Below, one piece after another: positions 29,401 to 41,000 of a stretch of 43,500 nt of DNA. Within the stretch, counting starts at the first letter, position 1; every line of letters begins with the position of its first letter. The translations under genes were made by a program, and so were the position numbers. The DNA is from Neocallimastix lanati (nom. inval.) (lineage: Eukaryota; Neocallimastigomycota; Neocallimastigomycetes; Neocallimastigales; Neocallimastigaceae), in contig JACVTC010000003.1 in NCBI GenBank assembly GCA_016946835.1, forward strand, positions 3,437,501 to 3,481,000. Direction: 5' to 3'. The notes below the pieces were generated by a model that ran no database searches, was not told where the DNA came from, and was given only the letters and a program-made list of their open reading frames with translations.

Positions 29401-30094
29401 GTACCATTGGAAAATTTATTAGACCATTAGATTAATGCACTATTGATATCAGAATGGCTTGAAGCAAGTTTTTTTTATAGTGATTGTTGCCATACTACTA
29501 ACTGTTCTTTAGTAGTAGTAGCTAGTTTACCATTTTTGTCCTTTACTGGAGAATTTGACATATTTTTAAATTTATCTACTTTTGCTGTTGTTTTAAGCCA
29601 TTTCCAAGCTTTCTTTGGGTTATGAGATTTCATATATTCACATCCTGTATTGATCCAATGTTGGTATTCAGTTTTCCTATAAATATTACACATATGATGA
29701 ATAATTTTGCACATTCTATTATATTCTTCAATTAATTCTTCAAATTCATCTAAATTATGATAAGAACCTCTTCTTTTAATGGTTTTATATAATTTCATTT
29801 TGAGTTTTTTCAAATTAAATATATTCTGTGACATATGAAAAAAAGATTTTCTAACATCTGATATTGACGAGATATTAAGTTCCTTAGCAATATTGAATGA
29901 AGTTGAAATAAATTTCTTAGAAATATCATCAATACTAATATTAGGATCTGGAATCACTTCCTCTAATACACTAAAATAGTTGTTGTCAAAAATTGATTCT
30001 TTTTCATTTATACATTTTAATCTATCCCATTTAACTGTCTTTTTAGGCAGAGAGAAAGAATTATCTGAATTAACTGATGAAAAACATTTACCTT

Positions 30095-30760
30095 TTATTA
30101 ATAAAGGTTTATGATCCGAAATGGGGAGAAAGTCAACAAAAGTACCATATGAAAGTAAATCTAACATATGATCATTGACAATCGCATGATCTATATCAAG
30201 ATTCTCTATTACCTCTACTCCATGAAATTGGGGAGCCCCATAAGGGAAGAATTTTCCAATTACTAAATTTAGAGAGCAAATTACCTAATTTCTCAGTAGG
30301 TAAATTAAAATCACCAACCAACATTGAAGGATGAGAAGAGTGACTATTTAACCACGACAAAATTTCAATTCTAGCAGCTCTAGCATGAAGGTTATGGCCA
30401 CTATGAGGTACGTACACATTACCAATAGAACATTTAGTGAAATTCCAAAAATTATAAGTATACAAAGAAATAATATACTCATAAGTGTTGTTTTCAAGAG
30501 AGGCTTGACAAGAATTATGAAAACCTATATAAAGTCCTCTTTTACCGGAATTTCATTATTAGCTTTTTTGAAGAAATGTTTATAGTTTTTTGATGAAACT
30601 CGACAAGGATATTTACTGCTAGAACCTGAACCATTTCCTGTTTCTTGAAAGCATAAGAAAAGTGGTTTGTACATTGAAATAAAGAATTCAACACTGTCTT
30701 TTTTATCAAAGTTCCATCCATTAGTATTCCAACTGACACATAGAGAAAATTCTTTAACTG
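30095..30760 (-). pseudogene. LINE APE-type endonuclease domain, broken
   Basis: The domain starts with LCVSWNTNGWNF and continues with LFLCFQETGNG, VYVPHSGHN, LVGDFNLPTEK and SDHKPLL. These are in the order of exonuclease-endonuclease-phosphatase motifs: the catalytic Asn and Glu (here in QET), GDFN and SDH. The segments lie in three frames with breaks near 30540, 30465 and 30190, so the enzyme is not produced. In intact elements it nicks the target DNA to prime reverse transcription. Confidence 0.88.
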
Positions 30761-30817
30761 TATTATTATTAATATGAGTGTTATTAATATTTATTAATAT
30801 TATTGGAATTATTATAA

Positions 30818-31036
30818 TTGATTGAACTGGAATTTGAATTTGAATCTGAACTTGAAACTGAATTTAAACATAAATTTGAAATTGAACTTGAACTTGTACT
30901 TGTACTTGAACTTGAACTTGAACTAGTACTTGAACTTGTACTTGAACTTGAACTTGAACTTGAACTTGAGCTTGTACTTGAACTTGTACTTGAACTTGAA
31001 CATGAACCTGTATTTGAACTAGAATTTGAATTTTGA
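30818..31036. repeat. Hexanucleotide (ACTTGA)n-type array in the LINE coding region
   Basis: About 36 imperfect hexamers (GAACTT with GTACTT variants) lie between the ORF1-like segment and the endonuclease. The period preserves frame: the minus strand reads as Thr/Ser, Gln/Val or Tyr/Lys/Phe repeats depending on frame. The Glu/Leu-rich plus-strand frame is an artefact. Confidence 0.9.
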
Positions 31037-31081
31037 CATTTGAATTTGAAGTAGTGAATAAGTTGATATTATATGATGAAT

Positions 31082-31462
31082 TCACTTTTTCTGATAAGGC
31101 AAAATGTTTCCTTTTGAGAGAAGAAAAACTGTATTTATGATTCCTTTTGCTACAATTAATAACATTAATTGAAGCACGTTTGAAACTATTAACAATACAC
31201 AATCGGTAATAGATGTTATTTCTTCTTCATTACCAACTATTTTAATTTTAAAGAATGTATCATTAAAATTAACAATACGTTTAACTGATAAAACCTTATT
31301 ATATAATTCATTCAGAGTTTTCTCTAAATGTATTCTCATTTTGATTTCTGGCCAGGATCGAAGTCCGCGGATAAAGAGTAGTTTCGTATTCTCCATTGGA
31401 ATACTGTGGCACCTTGAACCTCTTAGAATGAAATTCTTATTTCTTATATATTGGATTTCCAT
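31082..31462 (-). pseudogene. LINE ORF1-like segment (RRM-like)
   Basis: The 126-codon frame begins MEIQYIRNKNFILRG and holds KLLFIRGLRSWPEIKM, then FFKIKIVGNEEEITSI. These alternating strand and helix signatures resemble an RRM-type nucleic-acid-binding domain like those in LINE ORF1 proteins. Reading continues in another frame after about 31200 (KRNHKYSFSSLKRKHF), so at least one frameshift is present. Whether the intact element had a separate ORF1 or a single fused ORF cannot be decided. The RNA-binding role is inferred from element architecture. Confidence 0.55.
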
Positions 31463-32138
31463 AATAGTAATAAAAAACTAAAAATTAATAAACTAAAAAA
31501 AAAAAATAAAAATAAAGGTCAGTTTTTATTATAAAGTCTTGAGTATAATGAGAATTGTAATAATTTTATATCTTTTTGGAGTAAATAATTTCGATAATTA
31601 GTAGTTTGTTGAATGATTGAGAAATTATTTGATTTAGCACTTTTTTCAGTATATTATTTAAATTGAATATCATAAAGTATTTAATGACTAAGATTGAATT
31701 GATGAAATAAAATGGCACAAAATTAGTAAAGAGTTAAATAAATTACTACAAGATTTAGAGTGAATCAATCTCTTACAACGTGATACATGAAATATATAGT
31801 TGAAATACAATTGAATACAATAGATTCTTACATGAGAATAGTAATACTACATGAAAATAGAAATACAATGAAAATGTATTACTTATTCTTGGGTGTAACT
31901 TATTTAACAATGTTCCAAAAATGCACCATTATATTCCGCAGTGAATGTTCACCAGAAAAATTTTACCAATAACATTACCATTGCGCATAATGTTATTAAT
32001 TAACACAAAATATAACTTTACTACTATTTTGTACCAGTACTGTGGATCTACTTTATAAGAGTAAAGTTAATTCCCCTTTCAGGCGATTTAAATACATAAA
32101 TCGAGTACACCCCTGCTCGGGGAATATAAATTTTTATA

Positions 32139-33356
32139 AAAATTTTTTAATTAAATAATAAAAAAAAAAAAAAACAAAAAAGTAAATAAAAAGAAATAAA
32201 TTCATTATTTATTAAATTAGTTACTTTTTATTTTTATTTTATTTTATTTTTTTTTTTTTTCTATTACTTAAGACTAGAAAAAAAAAAAAATTTAATATCA
32301 TTTTTTCTTTATTTAATGACTAGATGACTGGAAAATAAAAATAAATAACAATAAAATAAAATAAAATAAAAAAAAAAAAAAAAAGATACGAAACAATAAA
32401 TTAAAGATGATATAAAAAACGACAAGAGAACATTTTACTATATTCTATATATAAGTATACTTTTTTTTTTTATTTATTTTTATTTTTTTCTTTATTAAAA
32501 TAATTAAATTGTAACTGATTTATTTTATTAAATAGAAATAGATCATCTATTCGAAATTATAATACGCTGTTCATTAATATTTATTTATTCATTATTATTA
32601 TTATTATTATTTTTTTTTTTTTAAAAAAAAAAAAAATAAATTAATAATTATAATAATAGTAAAAATTATTTTATATTAAAAATATTACTTTATTACTTTA
32701 TTTATTTATTATTTATTAAGAAATTTTATTTTTTCTTTATAATGAGATGAAAAAAAAAAATAATAATTTTTTTTTTTATATAATTTAAATATTTAAAAAT
32801 GAATTATATATAATATTTAGTATATTATATATCATAATACCTTTTGTTATAAAAAAAAAAAAAAAATTGAAAGTTTAATAAACTTTAAAAATATTATGTA
32901 TAAAATATAAAGAAAATTAAAATAGTATATATTATAAAATTAAATGTAAAAAAAAAAAAAAAATTTTAAAATATTATGTATAAAATATAAAGAAAATTAA
33001 AATAGTATATATTATAAAATTAAATGTAAAAAAAAAAAAATTTTTTAAAATATTATGTATAAAATATAAAGAAAATTAAAATAGTATATATTATAAAATT
33101 AAATGAAAAAAAAAAAAAAAAATTTTAAAATATTATGTATAAAATATAAAGAAAATTAAAATAGTATATATTATAAAATTAAATGTAAAAAAAAAAAAAA
33201 AAAAGAAAAAAAAAATAAAAAAAAAAGGTTGCTAAATAAAAATAAATTATATATATATAAAGAATTGATATAAAAATATATATATATATATATATATATT
33301 GATAAATATTTATTAAAAGTTAAAAATGATAAAAATAATAAAAAGAAAATAAAAAA

Positions 33357-33440
<84 letters not shown>

Positions 33441-33749
33441 ATAGTCAAGGTTAATTTAATTATTATTTAATTTATACAAAATGTAATTTATATAAATGTA
33501 TTTATAAAATATTATATTATTAATATTCTAATTTTTTTTTTTTTTGTATGTAATTCCACTTTTGTCATATTACCAATACTAATATATATAATTCTATTAT
33601 TCAATATATGTATGTATATGTTGATTTTTTTTTTTGTTTTTTAAATAGATTTAATTAAAAATATATATATACATACATACATACACATATATACATATAT
33701 AGACCCTACTAATTTTTTTCTCTTTTTTTTAAAAAAAAAATTTATTTCG
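32139..33749. other. Intergenic AT-rich region between the LINE and the GATA gene
   Basis: No gene is seen. It contains an 80-bp tandem repeat (32886-33200), a 72-base poly(T) run (33365-33436), TACA/CATA repeats near 33670-33700 and short homopolymers. Confidence 0.75.
32886..33200. repeat. Tandem repeat, about 80-bp unit, four copies
   Basis: Each unit contains TATTATGTATAAAATATAAA, then GTATATATTATAAAATTAAA and a poly(A) run. The units are nearly identical apart from poly(A) length, which suggests recent expansion. Confidence 0.92.
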
Positions 33750-34131
33750 TTATTTTTTTTTATTTAGTACTGTAGGACTTGGATTGGATAATTTTATTTT
33801 CTTCTGAGGTATTGGTGTTTGATTAGATTTTTGTTTCTTTTTAGATTTTGAACTTTTATCTGATTTATCAGATAATGCTGGTGATAAAGTAGGTTGACTT
33901 AATGGGTTATATAAAAATTGTGAACCTCCAGGAAGACCTCCAAATCCCATTGGATAACTGAAATTTCCATATGGAAGGAAACTACCTATTCCAGGACTAG
34001 CTAATAAATTTGGACTAACCATTCCAGGAATATTTGGCATAGGATCAAATCTTTGTCTTTTTCTTGGTAAATCTGTTTTCATAGATATTGGTCTTGCACT
34101 ATGATGCATCTTTTGATATAAACCACAAGCA

Positions 34132-34175
<44 letters not shown>

Positions 34176-34226
34176 AAGAATATTATTTTAGTTTTTGATT
34201 GTGAAAATTTAATATTATTATTATTG

Positions 34227-34261
<35 letters not shown>

Positions 34262-35846
34262 ATATAGATAAATAAATATAGATAAATAAATAATTAAAAA
34301 AATATTTTATGATTATATTGTTGTTGATTATTAATGAAATTTTACTAATTTAATAATACAATTATTAAATTTAATTTTTGCACTTACTACATAATGTTGC
34401 TCCATTTTCATCACGACGCCAAAGTGGTGTATTTGTCGTATGACAATTAGAACATTCAGTTGTTTCATGTTCTGCCATAGCTTGAGTGTCTTTACGAACA
34501 GCATGCTGACGAATAGATTTTGGCCTTGGAACTTTGTGAAGTTTTTGACTATTAATATTATTTATTATTTATTAATTTATTATTAATAATAAAAAAAAAA
34601 ATTTTTTTTAAAGATAATATTAGTATTATGTAATTATTTTTTTTTTTTTCTTTAAAAAAACAAAACAAAACAATATATATATTTGTACTTATTTTTATTA
34701 TTTATAAATTTTTATAATTTTTTTTTTTTTTTTTTTGTTTAATATTTAGTAATCATTAATGCTCATTTATAAATATAAGACTTACTATAAACCACAAGCA
34801 TTACATAAAATTTCATCATTTGCAGATCTACGCCATAAAGGTGTATGATTTACTCCACAATTAGCACAAACTGGTTTTACATGCTGTGTTGCCATACTAT
34901 CAATGGCTGCCGTTTTTTGATTAATATAAAGTGAAGCAGTTTTTTTCTTAGCAATAGTAGATTTCTGTTGTTGTAATTGTTGAGCTTGAGTTTGAGTTTG
35001 AAGTGGAGGTTGAGGTTGTGAAGATGTTGGTGTGGCGGTTGGTGTGGCGGTTGGTGTTTTTTGAAGAGAGGAAAGATTACCTGAGGTAGACAATGGTTGA
35101 AGTACTGTTGATGATGGTGTTGTTGTAATAGAGGGTTTTGCTGATACTGGGGTAACAGTTGCTGAAGAGGCAGTACTATTAATCTTTTTTGTTTTTCCTT
35201 TAGTTGTTTTATCATTCTTTTGATTCTTTGATAAAATTTTATTATCGGATACAGGAGGAGCTGTTTTTGGAGTTGTTGAACCATCGGCACGAATTGGTAA
35301 TTTACCATTAGTTACCGTTGCGGATATATTCTTATATATTGGATTAGTAATTAAAGAGGATAATAGTGAGGCTTTAGTAGTTGGATTTAATAATAAATTA
35401 GCTTGAGTTGTTTTCATAGTTTCCATAATACGATTAATTTCTTCATTAGATGTTTTTGGATTTTTATTTAATTGGGAAATGGTATTTTGAGTATCAAAAG
35501 ATGGTATTGGATTAGAATTTACTATAGTTGGAGTAATATTTTGCTTTTTAATTTGATCAGAGGTATTTTTAGTTTTAATTTTACTGAATTGTTCAGCATA
35601 CATAGCAAGTTGCTCTCTACTTAAATTACTATTTTGGGATAAAATATTATAGATAATCTCTTGATTGGATAAACCATTGGTTTTTTCATTTGTATTATTA
35701 GTCAAATTTTTATTTGTGGTAGTTATATTCATTTCCTTCTTTATTTGCTTTAATTTAACGTTGTCTATTAAAAGAAACGAAATGAAATGAATAAATAATG
35801 AATAATTAATCATTTATTGTTAAAATTGATTCGTTATTATTTTTTA

Positions 35847-35897
<51 letters not shown>

Positions 35898-38588
35898 TTT
35901 TTATATTATATAATTAAATGTGAAGTAATATAATTTATTTGTTTTAAGTTATATTTTTATATTTTATAATTAAATGTGAAGTAATATAATTTATTTGTTT
36001 TAAGTTATATTTTTATATTTTATAATTAAATGTGAAGTAATATAATTTATTTGTTTTAAGTTTATATTAATTATAATTATATATAGATATATAATAGAAT
36101 TATATAAATAAAATTATTTTTATATAAAATTAATATATAAATATATATATATATATAATAAAAAATTATAAAACAAAAAATAAATAAATAATAACAATAA
36201 TAGAAGTATTAATAATTTATTATTTTAATGAAAAAAAAAAAAATAAAAAAAAAAGTTATTATTAATATTTAAAGAATTTATTATTTTATAATCATTTTTT
36301 TTTTTCATACCATTTAATACAGAAGTTTTTACAGTAGAAGTTGCATCATCTTTAGTAGATTTTAAAGTATCTGTAGTTGTTTGAATATCATACGGTACAA
36401 CTAAATCATTTGAAAGTTTAGCATTATTTACATGACTACTATCACTAATTGCTGTAGTCGAATTGATTTTTGATGTCGTAATATTATGAGCAAGAGGTGA
36501 TTTTATCATATTCTTCATTAAGAGTTGATTATTAATATTATTCATATCTATTCTATTTACATTTAATGCCATGGAATTTCCATTTACAGAAACATTTGAG
36601 GCCTCAGTTAAGTTTAGTGTTGAAGCTGTTGGAATAGAATTATTAGCAATGCTAGTGACGGGTATGGCCATAGAATCTGAAGCATTATTAAAGATATTGA
36701 GTGATAATGTGTTAGCTTTGTTCTGTGAAGCAATAATGGATGAAGTATTCGTAGTAGATATTGGAAATATACCATTAGCATCTGTTTTTCCTTGAATTGC
36801 TGATAGAACTGAATTATTATTAAGATTAGTTTTGGAATCATTTGGAGAAGCATTTGTTATTGTTGCTTTTTTGGCATTTGTTGTATCTACTATTGTATTT
36901 GAAAGTGAATTAGAATTTGTAGTTGAGAGTGATTGTTGAAGTGAGGTAGTAAGTAGGGAAGGATTATTTAAAAGTGAAGTAGTAAAATCATTTGTATTAT
37001 CAAGGGAGATTGCTGTTGGATTATTAATATCATTCAATACACCTAATGCTGAAGAACTAGCCATACTATTTAATCCTAAGAGATCAGATGAAGTATTTGC
37101 AAAGTTGCTAATAGAAGCTAAATTAGAAGTGTTAGTTAAATCACTAAATGAGGATATATTGGAAGAATTAATACCATTGTATGGTGATAAATGATTCATT
37201 AAAGATATAGAAACATTATCATCTGGTATGGTAGAAGAAAATGATAAACTATTGTTTAGACTATCGGCTGAGGAACTGAATGGATTTGGGGTTAAGTTTG
37301 GAAAAGAATTATTAGTAAATGATGAATGGTGTGTAATGCCCGGTGATAAACTATTTAGTTTATTAAATATATTATTAAAAGCAGGATCATCATTATTAAT
37401 ACCATCATCATAAAGATTATTATATAATGTATTAATATTATTTAATTTTCCAAGTTTATTATTTAAACATATTTCTGAAATCTCAGTTCGAATGGATTGA
37501 TCTGGAATGTGAAGACTTGGAGGTTGTGGTGCTGGAATATTTGCTTGGTTGTTAGGGAATTGATTAAATAAATCTGTAATATTAGAGAAGTCATCATTAG
37601 TTGGGGTATCCGTAGGAAATATTAAATCAGGATTTTGATTAAATGATTTATTCAATGAAAGATCTAAAGTATCAATTCCACTTGAATCAATACTTTGCAT
37701 CTTCATAAAATCCATATTATCACTTAACACAGATTCATTCAGTGAAAAAGATGATGTTATATTATCTAAGTTATTTACATTATTATTGTGAATCGGGGTA
37801 GAAGTTGTTTCAACTTTAACCTGTTCTTTTAGATCTGTATCAATTTGTTCTTTCTTTACATTCGGTTTTAATTTATTTTTATTTTTTTTCTGATTTTCAA
37901 TATAATTTTTGATGTTTTGAAATACTTTTTCATTTTCTGGTTCTAATTTCTGTAATTTATGTTTCTTTGCAGCAGTTATTTTTTTGAAATCCTTTGAAGA
38001 AATATTTTTATTCTTTACCATACTTCGATGTAGGTACTAATTAATTAATATTATTGAAATAAATCATTGTTTCAATTTAATTCATACATATACCCATATA
38101 TTTTAAATAAAATTTATATATATATATTTATAATTTAGCATTTCTGTTAGTACTAATTATTTGAAATTTTGAACAAAATGAAATATTTTTTTTTTTTTTT
38201 ATTCTTAATATATTTATGTCTTAATTTATATATATATTTTAATCTTTATTTTTTTATTTTATTCTTAATATATTTATGTCTTAATATATATATATATTTT
38301 AATCTTTATTTTATTCAATTTTTCTTTTTATTATTATTATTTTTTTTACTTATAAGACTATAAGAATAATATTATACTTTATAAAAAATTTATATAAATA
38401 TATATAATTTATATTTTACTTACCCACAACCGCCACGATAGATTTTCCATTCGATTTCCATTTTCTATACTATCTTTTACTTTTGTACAAACTTGCCATG
38501 CTTTACATAGTTCTTCTTCTTTTTCCCAATCTTCAAAAATGGGATTAAATAAACTATCACTTCCCTTTATTTGTAATATAACTGGCAT
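33750..38588 (-). CDS. GATA-type transcription factor with AreA-like N-terminus and two zinc fingers, five exons
   Basis: Exons on the minus strand are 38588-38424, 38036-36311, 35764-34786, 34548-34388 and 34132-33750 (3414 nt, 1137 residues plus TAA), all introns GT..AG in frame. Residues 27-60 contain LCKAWQVCTKVKDSI and MENLSWRLWYLHR, the fungal AreA/Nit2-type N-terminal motif (DUF1752). Finger 1 is C930-C933-C951-C954 and finger 2 is C989-C992-C1010-C1013, both CX2CX17CX2C with TPLWRR, followed by RPISMKTD and a basic PRKRQR. A long Ser/Asn/Thr-rich region fills residues 60-880. AreA-type factors activate genes for using poor nitrogen sources; fungal two-finger GATA factors (Fep1/SreA) repress iron uptake. 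Here the linker between fingers is only 34 residues and lacks the Cys-rich block of Fep1/SreA. The motif split across exons 1 and 2 supports the start. Confidence 0.9.
35891..36062. repeat. Tandem repeat, 56-bp unit, three copies, in GATA intron 2
   Basis: The motif GTGAAGTAATATAATTTATT recurs with a period of exactly 56 bp (markers at 35922, 35978 and 36034). It lies inside the intron at 35765-36310, next to a poly(T) run at about 35850-35889. Confidence 0.9.
38190..38315. repeat. Tandem duplication of about 64 bp in GATA intron 1
   Basis: Two copies contain ATTCTTAATATATTTATGTC followed by TTAAT and TATATATATATTTTAATC. They lie within the intron at 38037-38423; the open frame across them is an artefact. 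Confidence 0.85.
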
Positions 38589-40455
38589 TTTGATTTAATT
38601 ATTTTTCTTTTCTTTATATATATAATTAAACTTTATGATTAAAATAAAAAGATTAATAATTAATTAAAGAAAAACAATAAATTATTATATATAAATTGAT
38701 TTTGTTTATGAAAAGATAAGATAGATTATTTTTGATTTAAAAATTATTGCAAAATATATATATTTATATTTCACATTTTTTTAAGAAAAAAGTTTTATTT
38801 ACTATAACTCTATTATATATTTATATATTTAATATAATTTAAAAAGAAAACGTGTACTATCAAATATTTTTTGTTCTATTTTTATTATTATTTTTTTTTT
38901 GTATAATCTATAATTAATAGCTAAAAGATTGTTAATAAAATCCAAGTCTTTAAAAAAAAATTTGAATTGAATTAATATTTTGAATAATATATTTATTCAA
39001 TTATTGTATATATATTTTAATTCTACTCTTAAATTTGTTTATTTATTTACTTTTTTTTTTTTATAAATCTATTACTATACTGTAAATGGCTAAAAAATTA
39101 ACTATGCTTATAATGAATAATAATAATAATAATAAACAAATAATAAAATACATTTTTCAATATATTCATTTAATTACTCTAACTACTAACTACTTTTAGA
39201 AACTAATTTAATCACAATTTAAAAAAAAAATAAAATAATTACAATAATAATAATATTATTAGTATTATCATTATTAATAAAATATTCGTATACTTACAAA
39301 TATTAAAGTTTTATTTCTTTTAAAATTTTATATATTTTTTTTTGATTAAATACATTTATATTATTAATAATATATTTTTTTATTTTGGTTATTATATCCT
39401 ATGAACTTGTATACATATTAGTAAATGAATAAATGATATATTTATATTTGTTATTCTTCGTACTTAGAGATTATTATATAACCATTAATTAATTAATTTG
39501 ATAATGTCTTATAAATATATATTTTAATTACTGTGGTAAAAGTATTATGCTGATTTTTTTTTTTTTGTTAAAAGTAATTTATATAAAAAAAACTAATTTA
39601 TTAATTTATATGGCAATAATATATACTGTTATTGTTAAATCTTATTATTGTTATTATTTTAATCCAATTATTCCAATTTATTGTTATTATTACTTTTATC
39701 AATCTATATTTTATATCTGAAAAAAAAAAAGATATAAATATATGAATATATATTTAAAAAAAAAAAAACAATAATATTTCGATAATACTATTATTCTTTT
39801 AGTGATTATTTTTAAAAAATTTCTAATAATTTGTTAAGAACGTAATGTTTTTAAAAATGATGGATATGGTAATTAAGTTTTTTTTTTTTTTTTTTTTTTT
39901 TTTATATTAAAAATAATTTTATTAATTTTTCCTTAATTGAATAATTTTTTTTTATAACAATTTTTTATGTAATAAATAAAATTAAAATATAAATTTTATT
40001 TCTATGGTATTAAAATTTTGCTTTTTTCTTTAATTATTTTGTTAAACTTTTTCATTAATACATTTGCTCTTAAAGTTAACTTTATAGATGATTATTTATA
40101 ATAAAAATTTTCTTTAATAAAAATAAGAATAATCTTTTCTTTTTAAAATTATTTTTATAAAAATAAAAATAAAAATAAAATTTATATATATACATATATT
40201 ATATATATATACATATAAATAAAAAAAGTTTTTTTTATTATAAAATAATATTATATAATATCAATATATTACATTATATTAAATATATAAATATCAATAT
40301 ATTAAAATAAATCAATACAATGGACTAGAATATTTTTTATATTAATTAGTGTTTACATATTAATAAATAATTTAATTATTTTAATATAAAATAATTATTT
40401 TATATTAAAACAGAAAATAAAAAAAAGAGTTTTTTTTTTATTTTATTAAATTGAA

Positions 40456-40496
<41 letters not shown>

Positions 40497-40960
40497 TTAT
40501 TAGAGGTATGAAATATAAAATAATAATAAAAACAAATATATAAAATAAAAATAGAAAAATAAAAGAAATAAGAAAAAAAAAATAAATAAACACTTAAACA
40601 AGAAAAGAAAAAAAAAATATAGAATATATATATTATATAAAAATAAAAAATAAAAAACTAAGGAAGAATTTGTAAAAATTTTTCCAGAGAAATAGTAATT
40701 TTATATATATTATATTTTTTATTTAATTAATTATTAATATACTATTTTTATTGCCCTTTTTATTACATTGATTTATTATTTAATTAAAAAAAAATTATAT
40801 ATATAATTAATATATATATAATAATTAATAATTAATTAATTATTTTTTTTTTACAATTTTTTTTTAAAAAAAAAGTAAAAATAAAATAAAAAGAAAATTT
40901 ACAGATCTTAAATTTTTTTTTTACTTAATTATTCATTATATATATATATATGTATATATA

Positions 40961-41000
<40 letters not shown>

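Larger units (their letters stand above)
26702..32124 (-). mobile_element. Nearly full-length, inactivated LINE (non-LTR retrotransposon)
   Basis: Read on the minus strand: a 5' end starting at a GC-rich hairpin CCCCGAGCAGGGG (about 32122-32110), a 5' untranslated region of about 650 bp, an RRM-like ORF1 segment, a hexamer-repeat linker, an APE-type endonuclease, a reverse transcriptase, a Cys-rich knuckle, a C-terminal tail, and a 3' end CTGCCGTT at 26758 followed by about 48 A (26757-26710). A 14-bp TATAAATTTTTATA lies at both 26688-26701 and 32125-32138 and fits a target-site duplication, although it is AT-only. Several frameshifts and stops break the coding region. The clade is not resolved; fungal LINEs include L1-like and Tad groups, and no RNase H was seen. 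Confidence 0.88.

Noticed and set aside
30818-31036. Glu/Leu-rich plus-strand frame
   Set aside because: Produced by the hexamer array in the LINE; antisense to the element.
34877-35308. 143-codon Gln/Leu/His-rich frame on the minus strand
   Set aside because: Alternative frame inside the third GATA exon; the main frame carries the conserved finger.
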